Below, one piece after another: positions 8,017 to 16,292 of a stretch of 33,062 bases of DNA. Made by a program: the position numbers and the translations under genes. Origin of the DNA: JBBIGV01 sp037447335 (lineage in GTDB: Bacteria > Bacteroidota > Ignavibacteria > Ignavibacteriales > Ignavibacteriaceae). The notes beneath the pieces are model-generated. The model saw only the letters and a program-made list of their open reading frames with translations. It made no database searches and was not told the DNA's origin. Every line of letters starts with the position of its first letter. Positions within the stretch are counted from its first letter, which is position 1. The stretch is taken from positions 1 through 33,062 of the forward strand of contig JBBIGV010000033.1 in assembly GCA_037447335.1 (NCBI GenBank), given 5' to 3'.

Positions 8017-8619
8017 TTAATAATTAAGTTTATCAATTGGAAAGCGTTTTGCATCTGTTTGATTATTAAATTGGCTTGCGGTCATACCTGTTACTTTTTT
8101 GAATTGAGCAGATAAATGCGCAACACTGCTGTAACCCAATTTGTACGAAATTTCACTCAATGTGAACTGTCCGTACTTAAGCAGCTCCTTAGCTCTTTCA
8201 ATCTTTTGCAGAATTACAAACTGCTCAATTGTGATGTTTTCGATTGAAGAAAATAATCCGCTCAGGTAATTATAATCATAGCCAACCTTAGCACGGATAA
8301 AATCGGAGAGATTCATTTTTTTGTTAGAAACAGCCTCATCATCATAAACAAGATTTATAACAGCTATTTTGATTTCCTCAATCAGTCTGGCTTTTCTATC
8401 CTCTATAAGCTCAAATCCGTTTTTTTCAAGAACATGTTTTATTTCTGAGAGAGGGAGAACTTCCGGCGAGATATTGATTTCAACTTCGCCTAATTTGATG
8501 TGCTTAACTTCAAGCCCGATTTTGTTAAGTTCTTCCTTAACAACTTTAATGCATCTGTTACAGACCATATTCTTAATGAATAAGGTTGAAGTATTTTTGT
8601 GAGAATTATCTGTTTTCAT
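8017..8619 (-). CDS. AraC-family regulator with N-terminal HMA-like metal-binding domain
   Basis: 200 residues. Residues 11-75 resemble an HMA ferredoxin-like fold (LFIKNMVCNRCIKVV with C20 and C23; later GEVEINIS and EKNGFELIED). Residues 100-190 form an AraC/XylS helix-turn-helix: NLSDFIRAKVGYDYNYLSGL, IEQFVILQKIERAKELLKY and LSEISYKLGYSSVAHLSAQF, then KKVTGMTASQF. I recall this fused architecture as common in Bacteroidota next to copper efflux genes. Its place directly upstream of copZ-copA suggests it senses cytoplasmic Cu(I) through MVCNRC and controls this unit. That role is inferred, not shown. The usual AraC sugar-binding cupin is absent. The neighbour upstream is the Cys-rich gene, 42 bp away. 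Confidence 0.85.
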   Translation of the reverse strand: MKTDNSHKNTSTLFIKNMVCNRCIKVVKEELNKIGLEVKHIKLGEVEINISPEVLPLSEIKHVLEKNGFELIEDRKARLIEEIKIAVINLVYDDEAVSNKKMNLSDFIRAKVGYDYNYLSGLFSSIENITIEQFVILQKIERAKELLKYGQFTLSEISYKLGYSSVAHLSAQFKKVTGMTASQFNNQTDAKRFPIDKLNY

Positions 8620-8661
8620 CTGATTTAGTTATTTCAGACCGTCTTATTTGTAAACATACTT

Positions 8662-9132
8662 CTATAGCGCATCAAGCATAGTGATGGAAAGCAATTCACC
8701 GGCATTTTTAATTTCTGCATTGTAACAATCAATTCTGTTGCAGATGCCAATGCAGTCAGAATAATCAAAATCTTTTGTCAGAAATAGTGCAACAAGATCA
8801 GCATCACATTTGCAATGAGAATACACCGGCAGGGGAGAATTGCAAGTCGGGCAATACATCTGAATTACGTGACCGGATTGAAGAGTAATATCAACAGATA
8901 TTTTTGATTTATCACCATACACAGGGCTCAGAGCTAAAAATCCTTCTTCATCTTCTGAAGCAACTTTAATTATAATACCGGGCAGCCCGTTAAAGCTCGC
9001 TTTTTTATCAACCATGTTATGACCATTCAGACAATAACATTCAGTAAAGATGAGAATATTCTCTGTTTGTTTTAAATTCTCCCTTAAAGGATTAGGGATT
9101 ATCAGCATACCGTGCTTATCAAACATTGGCAT
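8662..9132 (-). CDS. Cysteine-rich conserved-looking hypothetical protein coupled to slipin
   Basis: 156 residues, not recognised. There is no signal peptide or membrane segment. Cysteines fall in three groups: C32, C34 and H38 (ECYCLNGH); C94, C97, C107 and C109 (YCPTCNSPL...HCKCD); and C127, C131 and C136 (CIGICNRIDC). The middle group looks like a zinc-ribbon or treble-clef knuckle; the others could form a second metal site. The start lies only 3 nt after the slipin stop, which implies translational coupling. The HMA-AraC gene follows after 42 bp. A metal-binding partner of the SPFH/NfeD unit or of the copper system are both possible; neither is supported beyond context. Confidence 0.7.
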   Translation of the reverse strand: MPMFDKHGMLIIPNPLRENLKQTENILIFTECYCLNGHNMVDKKASFNGLPGIIIKVASEDEEGFLALSPVYGDKSKISVDITLQSGHVIQMYCPTCNSPLPVYSHCKCDADLVALFLTKDFDYSDCIGICNRIDCYNAEIKNAGELLSITMLDAL

Positions 9133-9135
9133 TGT

Positions 9136-9900
9136 TTACTCCTTTTTTGAACTTTGTTCAATAAATGGTTTAAGCAAATCGATCGGAACCGGAAAAATTG
9201 TTGTTGAATTTTTTTCAGATGCTACTTCGGTCAGAGTCTGAAGAAAACGAAGCTGGAGCGCCATCGGTTGTGTACTTATAATTTCAGCGGCATCACGAAG
9301 CTTTTGGCTTGCCTCAAATTCGCCTTCTGCATGAATTACCTTTGCTCTTCTTTCTCTTTCAGCTTCAGCTTGTCTTGCCATAGCACGCTGCATTTCGATG
9401 GGAAGATCTACATGCTTAACTTCAACATTAGATACTTTAATGCCCCAGGGTTCTGTTTGATGATCAATAATGTGCTGAAGCTCCTGGTTTATTTTATCTC
9501 TTTCAGCCAGAAGTTCATCAAGCTGAGACTGCCCCAGAACGCTTCTTAATGTTGTTTGTGAGAGTTGTGAAGTTGCTTCAAGAAAATTTTCCACTTCAAC
9601 AATGGCTCTTGATGCATTGAGCACTCTGAAATATACTACCGCATTAACTTTAAGAGATACGTTATCTTTCGTTATAACATCCTGCGTTGGAACGTCCATT
9701 ACAATGGTTCTTAAGCTGACTCTTACCATTCTGTCAACTACAGGAATCAGAATGATCAAACCAGGACCTTTTGCGCCAATGAGTCTCCCCAATCTAAAAA
9801 CCACACCGCGTTCATATTCTCTTAGAATTCTTATTGCATAAGAGAGAATAAGTGCAATGAACATCACAATAATACCTGAAAAAGCAGGTAACATTTCCAT
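9136..9900 (-). CDS. Slipin (stomatin-like SPFH/band 7 membrane protein)
   Basis: 254 residues. One N-terminal membrane segment (residues 5-25) is followed by the SPFH domain: REYERGVVFRLGRLIGAKGPGL, then RTIVMDVPTQDVITKDNVSL and VNAVVYFRV. The coiled-coil region LPIEMQRAMARQAEAERERR and AKVIHAEGEFEASQKL is characteristic of the bacterial/archaeal slipin subfamily. Slipins oligomerise at the membrane and associate with NfeD-type proteases. The neighbouring nfeD upstream (26 bp gap) fits the classical nfeD-stomatin operon. The last residues (TIFPVPIDLLKPF) are the usual hydrophobic C-terminal assembly segment. Confidence 0.93.
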   Translation of the reverse strand: MEMLPAFSGIIVMFIALILSYAIRILREYERGVVFRLGRLIGAKGPGLIILIPVVDRMVRVSLRTIVMDVPTQDVITKDNVSLKVNAVVYFRVLNASRAIVEVENFLEATSQLSQTTLRSVLGQSQLDELLAERDKINQELQHIIDHQTEPWGIKVSNVEVKHVDLPIEMQRAMARQAEAERERRAKVIHAEGEFEASQKLRDAAEIISTQPMALQLRFLQTLTEVASEKNSTTIFPVPIDLLKPFIEQSSKKE

Positions 9901-9926
9901 TTTATCCTCCGATCATAACCGGTTAG

Positions 9927-11210
9927 TTAACCGGCTTTACTCACTTTAAGTTTAAGATTATGAACTTCAATTATTTTTATTTTTTCTCCTTTGCCAAGAT
10001 TTCCATCGATACATTCAGCCTGCCAGGTCTCACCGTGTACACGGACAAGCCCGACTGGATTTAGTTCAGTTAAAGATTCTCCTATTTCACCAATCATTCC
10101 CTCTGTGCCTGAGCTTTGTTTAACTTTTTGTGCTCTTATACCCATACCTACTGCAAAGATGAAAAACAAAGCAGTAATAACAGCAATGAAGATAATTATT
10201 TCCATAGATATTGATATTCCTTCCAAAGTTGATTCAGGGTCGTACAGCATTATTGAACCGAGCACTAAAGATATTGCGCCTCCCACAGTCAGTAATCCGT
10301 AGCTCGTTACTTTGATTTCCAGCAAGAAGAATATTATTCCGAAAATAATCAAAGCCAGCCCGGCATAGTTGACCGGCAGTGTATGAAGGGCATAGAAAGC
10401 AAGAATTAAGGATATGACACCGATAACTCCCGGAAATATTGCCCCCGGGTTATAAAGTTCAAATATCAGTCCGTAAATACCAATGATAAAGAGAATGTAG
10501 GCTATATTGGGATTGCTTATAACATTCAGAAATTTTTCAGCGAAAGTCATATCTCTGTAATCAATTTTTGCAGTGCGGGTGTTAAGTGTAACTTCACCGA
10601 TCTCGGTTTCAAAAACCTTTCCGTCAATCAACTCAAGAATTTCACTGATATTAGGAGAGATAAAATCAATTACATTAATTTTCAAAGCTTCTTCATCAGT
10701 AATGGACAAGCTTTTGCGTACCGCATCTTCTGCCCATTCAACATTTCTTTTCCTTTTTTCTGTAATTGATCTAATGAATGCTGCTGCATCATTTGTAGCT
10801 TTTTCTATCATTACCGAATCCTGCTGCCCATGCAAACCAACCGGATGTGCCGCACCAATATTTGTTCCGGGCGCCATTACAGCTATGTGCGCTGCAAGTG
10901 TTATAAAAACTCCCGCAGAGGCTGCCTGTGAGCCGGAAGGTGATACGTAAACAACTATTGGCACTTTTGATTGAAGAAATGCGGAAACTATAACCCGTGT
11001 AGATTTCAGCAGTCCGCCGGGTGTATTTAGTTTAACAATTAAGCACTCATAGTTATCCGATTCAGCTTTTTTAATTGCAGCTTCAATATAAGAAGAAGTT
11101 ACCGGACTGATTGCTCCATCGATTGTGGCAACAAGAACTTTAGAATCCTGACTGTAGCCGGAAGCGGAATGAAGCCATACCGACACAATTATGACAATTA
11201 ACAATTTCAT
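9927..11210 (-). CDS. NfeD-family membrane serine protease (ClpP-class, long form)
   Basis: 427 residues from ATG 11210. A signal peptide (MKLLIVIIVSVWLHSASGYS) leads to a ClpP-class protease domain: TIDGAISPVTSSYIEAAI, LNTPGGLLKSTR and VSPSGSQAASAG with the likely nucleophile serine in AASAG. The catalytic lysine should lie in the following ATNDAAAFIRSITEKRKRN region. Four or five membrane segments then precede a C-terminal NfeD OB-fold (MIGEIGESLTELNPVGLVRV and GEKIKIIEV). Long NfeD proteins cleave hydrophobic C-termini of stomatin partners in characterised archaeal homologues; the partner here is the adjacent slipin. Upstream in-frame ATGs exist at 11267 and 11240, but ATG 11210 starts the signal peptide and has a nearby AGGG. 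Confidence 0.9.
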   Translation of the reverse strand: MKLLIVIIVSVWLHSASGYSQDSKVLVATIDGAISPVTSSYIEAAIKKAESDNYECLIVKLNTPGGLLKSTRVIVSAFLQSKVPIVVYVSPSGSQAASAGVFITLAAHIAVMAPGTNIGAAHPVGLHGQQDSVMIEKATNDAAAFIRSITEKRKRNVEWAEDAVRKSLSITDEEALKINVIDFISPNISEILELIDGKVFETEIGEVTLNTRTAKIDYRDMTFAEKFLNVISNPNIAYILFIIGIYGLIFELYNPGAIFPGVIGVISLILAFYALHTLPVNYAGLALIIFGIIFFLLEIKVTSYGLLTVGGAISLVLGSIMLYDPESTLEGISISMEIIIFIAVITALFFIFAVGMGIRAQKVKQSSGTEGMIGEIGESLTELNPVGLVRVHGETWQAECIDGNLGKGEKIKIIEVHNLKLKVSKAG

Positions 11211-11267
11211 TTTTACCCTGCTGGATTTTTTTCTCAACATATATAAATTATTGACGAGTTTCAACAT

Positions 11268-11763
11268 CCCAAAGCTGAATATTTACGATTTTGACATTAC
11301 TTTTAATCTTTTTTACAAAATTTTTAAACACACCGCCGAATTTCTCAATATAATTATAAATCCTTTTCAAAATAATAATTGAGCATTAGCAAATAACTTG
11401 ATTCAGATAAATAATGAATTTTGTTAAATGTCGTTCATCTTTATACTAATTGAGACGCTTTATAATTTTTTTAAAAAATATTTTCAAAGGTCTTGATTAA
11501 TTCTAAAAATATTGCAAAGTTTGATTGCCACGAATTGAAAGGTCCCCCCCAGCCTTTCAGTTCAAGCTTAGGCTCGCAATTCACCCCCGTTGCGGGCCTT
11601 ACCTTTTTTAAAGCCAGATCCTTTAACTGCCGGCAAAATTACATAACTCCGGCTGATGATAGTTGATTAATATTCCTTCTTACGTTAACTTCAGCACGAA
11701 ATTACAAGAATTAGTAATATCCATTCATAAAAATTTTCTTTCCAAATAAAACGGAGAAAACGG
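11268..11763. other. Intergenic region between nfeD and acs with GC-rich hairpins
   Basis: About 500 AT-rich bases between divergent genes, interrupted by a GC-richer block at about 11530-11640. Arms at 11532-11542 (GAATTGAAAGG) and 11553-11563 pair over 11 bp with one G-U, closing on a run of seven C. Shortly after, CCCG...CGGG and a T6 run at 11604-11609 look weakly terminator-like. This may be an acs leader, an attenuator or a repeat relic. No known riboswitch was recognised and no ORF is supported. ACGGAG ahead of 11764 is a plausible ribosome binding site for acs. Confidence 0.4.
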
Positions 11764-13653
11764 ATGAGTAAAAAGCAACTTTCAGGTGAAGTATTTTATC
11801 CTTCCGATGAGGTAATAAAATACGCAAATGCAAAATGTGAACAGCTGTATGAATCTGCCTCTAGGGATCCATTAAAGTTTTGGGAAAACGAAGCATCAAA
11901 TCTACATTGGCATGAAAAATGGGAAAAGGTTCTTGATGATTCCAATAAACCCTTCTACAAATGGTTCGTAAATGCTAAAACCAATATATCATATAACTGT
12001 CTTGATGTTCATCTTAATACTCCGCGCCGCAATAAGCTTGCGTTAATCTGGGAAGGGGAGAATGGAGACTTTCGGTCTTACTCATATTATGCATTGCAGA
12101 GAGAAACCTGCCGCTTTGCTAATGTTCTGAAAAGCCTTGGTGTTAAGAAAGGCGATCGGGTTACTCTTTATATGGGTAGAATTCCGGAGCTTATGATCGG
12201 TATGCTTGCTTGTGCAAGGATAGGGGCAATTCACTCGGTTGTTTATGGTGGATTTTCTGTTGAATCTTTACATGAAAGACTTGAAGACAGTCAATCTAAA
12301 GTTTTAATCGTTAGTGATGGTGCCTGGCAAAGAGGAAAAATTGTCGAACTTAAAAAAATTGCCGATGAAGCATTACAACGTGCGGCTACAGTTGAAAGTG
12401 TACTTGTAGTAAAACGAACCGGGCATCAGATAAATATGGAAGCAGGCAGAGATATGTGGTATCATGAATTAATGAATCTGCCTATAGCTAATAACTCTGA
12501 TTGTATGGAAATTGTAGATGCTGAACATCCTCTCTTTCTCCTGTACACTTCAGGAACAACCGGCAAACCAAAAGCAATCCTTCACACTCATGGCGGTTAT
12601 ATGGTTGGAACTTATTCAACATTAAAATATGTGTTTGATATTCATGAAGAAGACCGGTATTGGTGTGCTGCAGACCCCGGTTGGATTACAGGTCACAGTT
12701 ATATCGTTTATGGTCCTTTATTAAACGGTACTACCTCATTTATGTATGAAGGTGCGCCAAACTACCCTTACCCGCATCGTTGGTGGCAGATGATAGAGAA
12801 GTACGGAATAAATATTCTTTATACTGCTCCAACTGCTATAAGAGGATTGATGCGTTTCGGTGATGCATGGCCTAACCGATATAATCTTTCTTCTTTGAGA
12901 TTGTTGGGAAGTGTGGGTGAACCGATAAATCCTGAAGCATGGAAATGGTATTACAGAGTTATAGGTAAGGAGAAATGCCCGATAATGGATACCTGGTGGC
13001 AGACAGAAACGGGCGGATTTATGATAACGCCTTTGCCCTGCACGCCATTAAAACCCGGCTCAGGAACAAAACCATTCCCGGGAGTAGTTGCAGACATTGT
13101 TGACGAAGACGGTAAACCAGTTAAAGCAAATGATGAGGGTTACCTTGTTATCAAAACTCCCTGGCCATCTATGTTAAGAACAATCTGGAATGATCCCGAC
13201 AGGTATGTAAATCAGTACTGGAGCCGTTTCCCCGGTATGTATATGACCGGTGACTCTGCAAGGAAGGATGAAGATGGATATTTCTGGATAATCGGAAGAG
13301 TTGATGATGTGATTAAAGTTTCCGGCTATCGACTGGGAACAGCAGAAATTGAAAGTGCGTTGGTGAGTCATCCGGCAGTAGCTGAAGCAGCAGCAATAGG
13401 GTTGCCACACGAGGTAAAAGGTAATGCCATTCACTGTTATGTGTTATTAAAAACCGGTTATGAAGGCAGTGATAAACTTGTTGAAGAATTAAGACAGCAT
13501 GTTGGTCACGAAGTAGGTCCGATAGCCAAGCCTGAACACATAGAAATTGTAGACAGCCTTCCCAAAACGCGAAGCGGTAAGATTATGCGTCGTGTATTAA
13601 AAGCGAGGGCTTTGGGGCTTGATCCTGGTAATTTATCTACGTTGGAAGAATAA
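11764..13653 (+). CDS. acs: Acetyl-CoA synthetase (AMP-forming)
   Basis: 629 residues, close to the usual 640-660 of Acs. The order is an N-terminal ACAS domain (DPLKFWENEASNLHWHEKWE), then the ATP/AMP signature YTSGTTGKPK (residues 261-270). Further on are DTWWQTETGG, whose tryptophan restricts the acyl pocket to acetate or propionate, and YMTGDSARKDEDGYFWIIGR with VDDVIKVSGYRLGTAEIE. The C-terminal PKTRSGKIMRR has K606, the lysine acetylated and regulated in characterised Acs. It converts acetate, ATP and CoA to acetyl-CoA in the cytoplasm. A good GGAG lies 5-10 nt before the ATG. Start and length fit the family. Confidence 0.96.
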   Translation: MSKKQLSGEVFYPSDEVIKYANAKCEQLYESASRDPLKFWENEASNLHWHEKWEKVLDDSNKPFYKWFVNAKTNISYNCLDVHLNTPRRNKLALIWEGENGDFRSYSYYALQRETCRFANVLKSLGVKKGDRVTLYMGRIPELMIGMLACARIGAIHSVVYGGFSVESLHERLEDSQSKVLIVSDGAWQRGKIVELKKIADEALQRAATVESVLVVKRTGHQINMEAGRDMWYHELMNLPIANNSDCMEIVDAEHPLFLLYTSGTTGKPKAILHTHGGYMVGTYSTLKYVFDIHEEDRYWCAADPGWITGHSYIVYGPLLNGTTSFMYEGAPNYPYPHRWWQMIEKYGINILYTAPTAIRGLMRFGDAWPNRYNLSSLRLLGSVGEPINPEAWKWYYRVIGKEKCPIMDTWWQTETGGFMITPLPCTPLKPGSGTKPFPGVVADIVDEDGKPVKANDEGYLVIKTPWPSMLRTIWNDPDRYVNQYWSRFPGMYMTGDSARKDEDGYFWIIGRVDDVIKVSGYRLGTAEIESALVSHPAVAEAAAIGLPHEVKGNAIHCYVLLKTGYEGSDKLVEELRQHVGHEVGPIAKPEHIEIVDSLPKTRSGKIMRRVLKARALGLDPGNLSTLEE

Positions 13654-13737
13654 ATTAGTTTAGTGTTTAGGAATCAATTATTAAATTGTAAACAAGTTCA
13701 AATAATATTTAATTAAGTTTACCGGGTGATGTTAAAA

Positions 13738-13949
13738 ATGGAAACAAAAAAAATAATCGAAGAAGTTATTTCACTTCCCTTGAAGAAAGAGTTCTTATTG
13801 CTGATTCTATTCTCAAAACTCTTAATCCTGTTGAAGCAGAAATTTATAAGAAGTGGATTATTTTGGCGAAAAATCGTTTGACTGAAATAAAATCAGGAGC
13901 TGTTGAAGCAGTCCCCGGGAAAGAAGTATTTAATAAAATTTGGCAGTAA
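13738..13949 (+). pseudogene. Addiction-module antitoxin (TIGR02574-like), frameshifted
   Basis: The frame starts METKKIIEEVISLP at 13738. From about 13780 the family sequence continues in another frame: EERVLIADSILKTLN, then PVEAEIYKKWIILAKNRL and AVEAVPGKEVFNKIWQ, ending at TAA 13947-13949. One base appears to be missing in the CTTCCCTTGAAG stretch (13774-13785), where the family expects Leu-Pro-Val/Leu-Glu-Glu. The residue pattern matches short RelB-like antitoxins that pair with RelE/ParE toxins, and such a toxin remnant follows 8 bp downstream. A sequencing error in a short run cannot be excluded, but the neighbouring toxin is also damaged. Confidence 0.75.
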
Positions 13950-13957
13950 ATTTCTAA

Positions 13958-14247
13958 GTGACTTTTTTTTCCATCCTGATGCTGAATCTGAATTTCTTTA
14001 GGCCATAAATTATTATGAGAGAGAGGAACCAGGTTTAGGTTTCGATTTTGCAATTGCAATCTTTTCAACTGTTAATAGAATACTACTGTATCCGAGTGCC
14101 TGGCCTGTCCTTGAAGAAAATATCAGAAGATCGTTAGTTAACAGATTTCCCTACGGTATTATTTATTCTCAATTGGAAGAGAAAATAGTAATTTTGGCTG
14201 TAATGCACCTGGGCAGAGATCCGGATTACTGGAAACCAAGAAGTTGA
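13958..14247 (+). pseudogene. RelE/ParE-family toxin, damaged
   Basis: The conserved frame reads FHPDAESEFL, stop, AINYYEREEPGLGFDFAIAI, NRILLYPSAWPVL and RFPYGIIYSQLEEKIVILAV, then MHLGRDPDYWKPRS, ending at TGA 14245-14247. These are typical RelE/ParE elements: the AINYYE helix, the RFPYGI strand and the closing HxxRDPxYW. Two lesions are visible. TAG at 13999-14001 replaces what should be Glu or Gln. A run of eight T at 13963-13970 puts the GTG 13958 start out of frame by one base. No intact start-to-stop frame remains, so no toxin is expected. Paired with the damaged antitoxin upstream. Confidence 0.78.
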
Positions 14248-14314
14248 AACTTTATATAAGATTAACTGAAAGGATACCAATTGAACGGCATAATCAATGA
14301 AGTAAATGCTGATT

Positions 14315-14347
14315 ATGTGTAGTCCGCCTTAAATGTGGACTACACAT
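14315..14347. repeat. 11-bp perfect inverted repeat at the 3' end of the citF remnant
   Basis: ATGTGTAGTCC (14315-14325) and GGACTACACAT (14337-14347) form a stem with an 11-nt loop, touching the citF stop codon. It may terminate transcription from either side or be the edge of an inserted repeat; there is no T-run. Confidence 0.55.
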
Positions 14348-15933
14348 TAACATACCTGAAACACAGAATCCAAAACAGTCCCATCTACCCATTTAACAAT
14401 AGCCACAACTTTTTTCTTGTTCACTTTAGGTTTTGCAGGTGCCCCGCCGCAGATTTCATCAACTTCTTTTTTAATTTGTTTAATATCTTTTATCGGAAGT
14501 ATGGAACCCTTAACTGCTTTCAACAAATCCTTTCTGTTGGGATTAATTGCAATTCCTCTTTCGGTAATAATCACATCAATCAGTTCTCCGGGCCCGCAAA
14601 TAGTGGTAACTTCGTCAACAATTACAGGAATTCACTCCCTGAACGAAGGTATAGCGAGTATCGTGCATTTTGAATATAGACAGTTCTGCCATCCGCCAAT
14701 ACCATGCAGCAAATATCCATCACTGTGAGTTACTACATTCGCATTGAATTTTATATCAACTTCGGTTGCACCAAGCACGGCAACATCAACCATAGATGCA
14801 AAATTTCCTTTGCCGTGAAAGTTATACGAAGTGAAGGGACTTATATTTACATGATTATTATTTTCTCTCATGCTTCTTACGCCTTCAAGGTCGAATGTTT
14901 GTCCATCAAGAATGTAATCTGTTAGCCCTTCTTCAAGCATTTGGACCAGATATTTTATGCTGCCGCCTCGCATAAATCTTGCTTTGACGCCTTTTTCTTT
15001 CATTTTTTCTTTCAGGAAAAGGACGAATGCAAGATTAGTTCCACCAGCGCCAGCCTGAAGTTAAAATCCATCTCTCATAATACCTGCTGCATCAATAAAA
15101 TCTGCAACATATTCAGCAATTAATAATCTGTCGGGAGATTTTGTTACTTCTGTTGTTCCCGAGACTATTCTTAAAGGGTCGCCAAGTAATTCAACCTCAA
15201 CAACAAAGTCAACATTATTTCCCTGTATTCGTCATGGTACGCAGGGGAAGGGGACAAGATTATCAGTTACAACAATTACTTTATCGGCATATTCAGAATC
15301 TGCCAAAGCAAAACCAAGTAATCCGCAGGCAGATTTACCACGATCGCCTGTTGCATTACCAAACGGATCAACAGTAGGAGCAGCAATTACAGCAATATCA
15401 ATGTGCACTTCACCATCCTGAATTGCCTGGTATCTTCCTCCGTGCGAACGAAGAACGCCCACTCCTCTCATTTTTCCTTCCGAAGTGAATTTGCCAAGAG
15501 GACCGTTCATACTTCCTTCAATGTGATGAATGGTTCCGTCTTCAAGATATCTTATCAAATGTTCATGAACGGGAAATGATGCAGAGGGGAACCACCGGAT
15601 ATTTTTTATTCCCATTTTTTTGATTACATCAAACATATAATTAGTAAGCGCATCACCGTTGCGAAGATGATGATGTGTGGAAATTGTCATTCCATCTTTT
15701 TACCCTGCATTCATCAAAGCGGTTTTCAGATCTTTAACAATTTTGTTTCCATCCGAGGGATAATCAATGCATGTTCTGATCGGAGGTTTTGCTTTAGTAC
15801 CTGCTGGTTTGTATTTGTTAACTCCTTTTCTTGAACGGGCGTAGTCTAAGACGAAGCCCTTAAAAGGAATTTGTTTTTGTCCGTTTACTTCGGTTGGGAC
15901 AAGTCGTCCTGCTGTGTTTTTTACTAGTTTCAT
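14347..15933 (-). pseudogene. citF: Citrate lyase alpha subunit (citrate CoA-transferase), four in-frame nonsense codons
   Basis: A single 528-codon frame from ATG 15933 to TAA 14347 matches CitF along its length: MKLVKNTAGRLVP, then THHHLRNGD, SHGGRYQAIQDGEVHIDIAV and FGNATGDRGKSACG, then VVVTDNLVPFP, ILDGQTFDLEGV and DVIITERGIAINPNR. The frame is broken by TAA 15700-15702 (Leu expected in NAG-L-KDGM), TGA 15232-15234 (Trp expected), TAA 15061-15063 and TGA 14632-14634 (Arg expected in FRGRIPV). No frameshift occurs between the pieces. The protein would transfer CoA from acetyl-ACP to citrate. No citD, citE or citX is nearby. It is likely a pseudogene; the pieces could hardly give an active enzyme. 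Confidence 0.85.
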
Positions 15934-16153
15934 TGTTTAATTACTTTATTTTTAAATTACCAAATTGTTATAGTTTATTGTTAATGCTGTATAGTATAAT
16001 CATTCTTTCTTACCCGCAGTTAATTTATGCTTAGCGATTTCTATTGCTTTATGAAGTTTTTGTTTTAATCAGTGCTGTCCAAAATATTTTTTAAATATCC
16101 AATTAAATTTGAAAGACACTTAAATTTCCGATGAATTTTATGCAGTTTAAAAT

Positions 16154-16187
16154 GGATCCTTATTTCGTCCCTAACGGGATTTGATCC
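16154..16187. repeat. Hairpin-forming repeat inside the MITE-like element
   Basis: GGATC/GATCC ends enclose TCCC-TAAC-GGGA. The part TTATTTCGTCCCTA recurs inverted at 16337-16350 (TAGGGACGAAATAA), where GTCCC-GTA-GGGAC forms a second small hairpin, so the two copies flank the central palindromes. Confidence 0.5.
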
Positions 16188-16196
16188 ACTAGGTAA

Positions 16197-16226
16197 AGTA
16201 GGGGCGTTCAATTGAACGCCCCTACT
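16197..16226. repeat. 30-bp perfect palindrome
   Basis: The left half is AGTAGGGGCGTTCAA and the right half is its exact reverse complement, with no spacer. As RNA it would be a strong stem; as DNA it could extrude a cruciform or bind a dimeric protein. Confidence 0.8.
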
Positions 16227-16270
16227 GACGGGACAAATAACCATTAAATTTTAATATTAAGACAATTAAG

Positions 16271-16292
16271 AGTCCCGACTACTGTCGGGACT
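16271..16292. repeat. 9-bp stem hairpin
   Basis: AGTCCCGAC (16271-16279) pairs perfectly with GTCGGGACT (16284-16292) around a TACT loop. It shares the GTCCCG/CGGGAC theme with the other hairpins of this element. Confidence 0.7.

Noticed and set aside
14347..15933. Stop-codon reassignment (TGA as Trp) to explain citF
   Set aside because: One TGA sits where Trp is expected, but the other replaces Arg and two stops are TAA, and other genes in the window end normally with TGA.
16000..16068. Minus-strand open stretch KQKLHKAIEIAKHKLTAGKKE before a stop
   Set aside because: Only about 22 codons and no start; it may be a gene tail cut by the MITE-like element, but too short to support.
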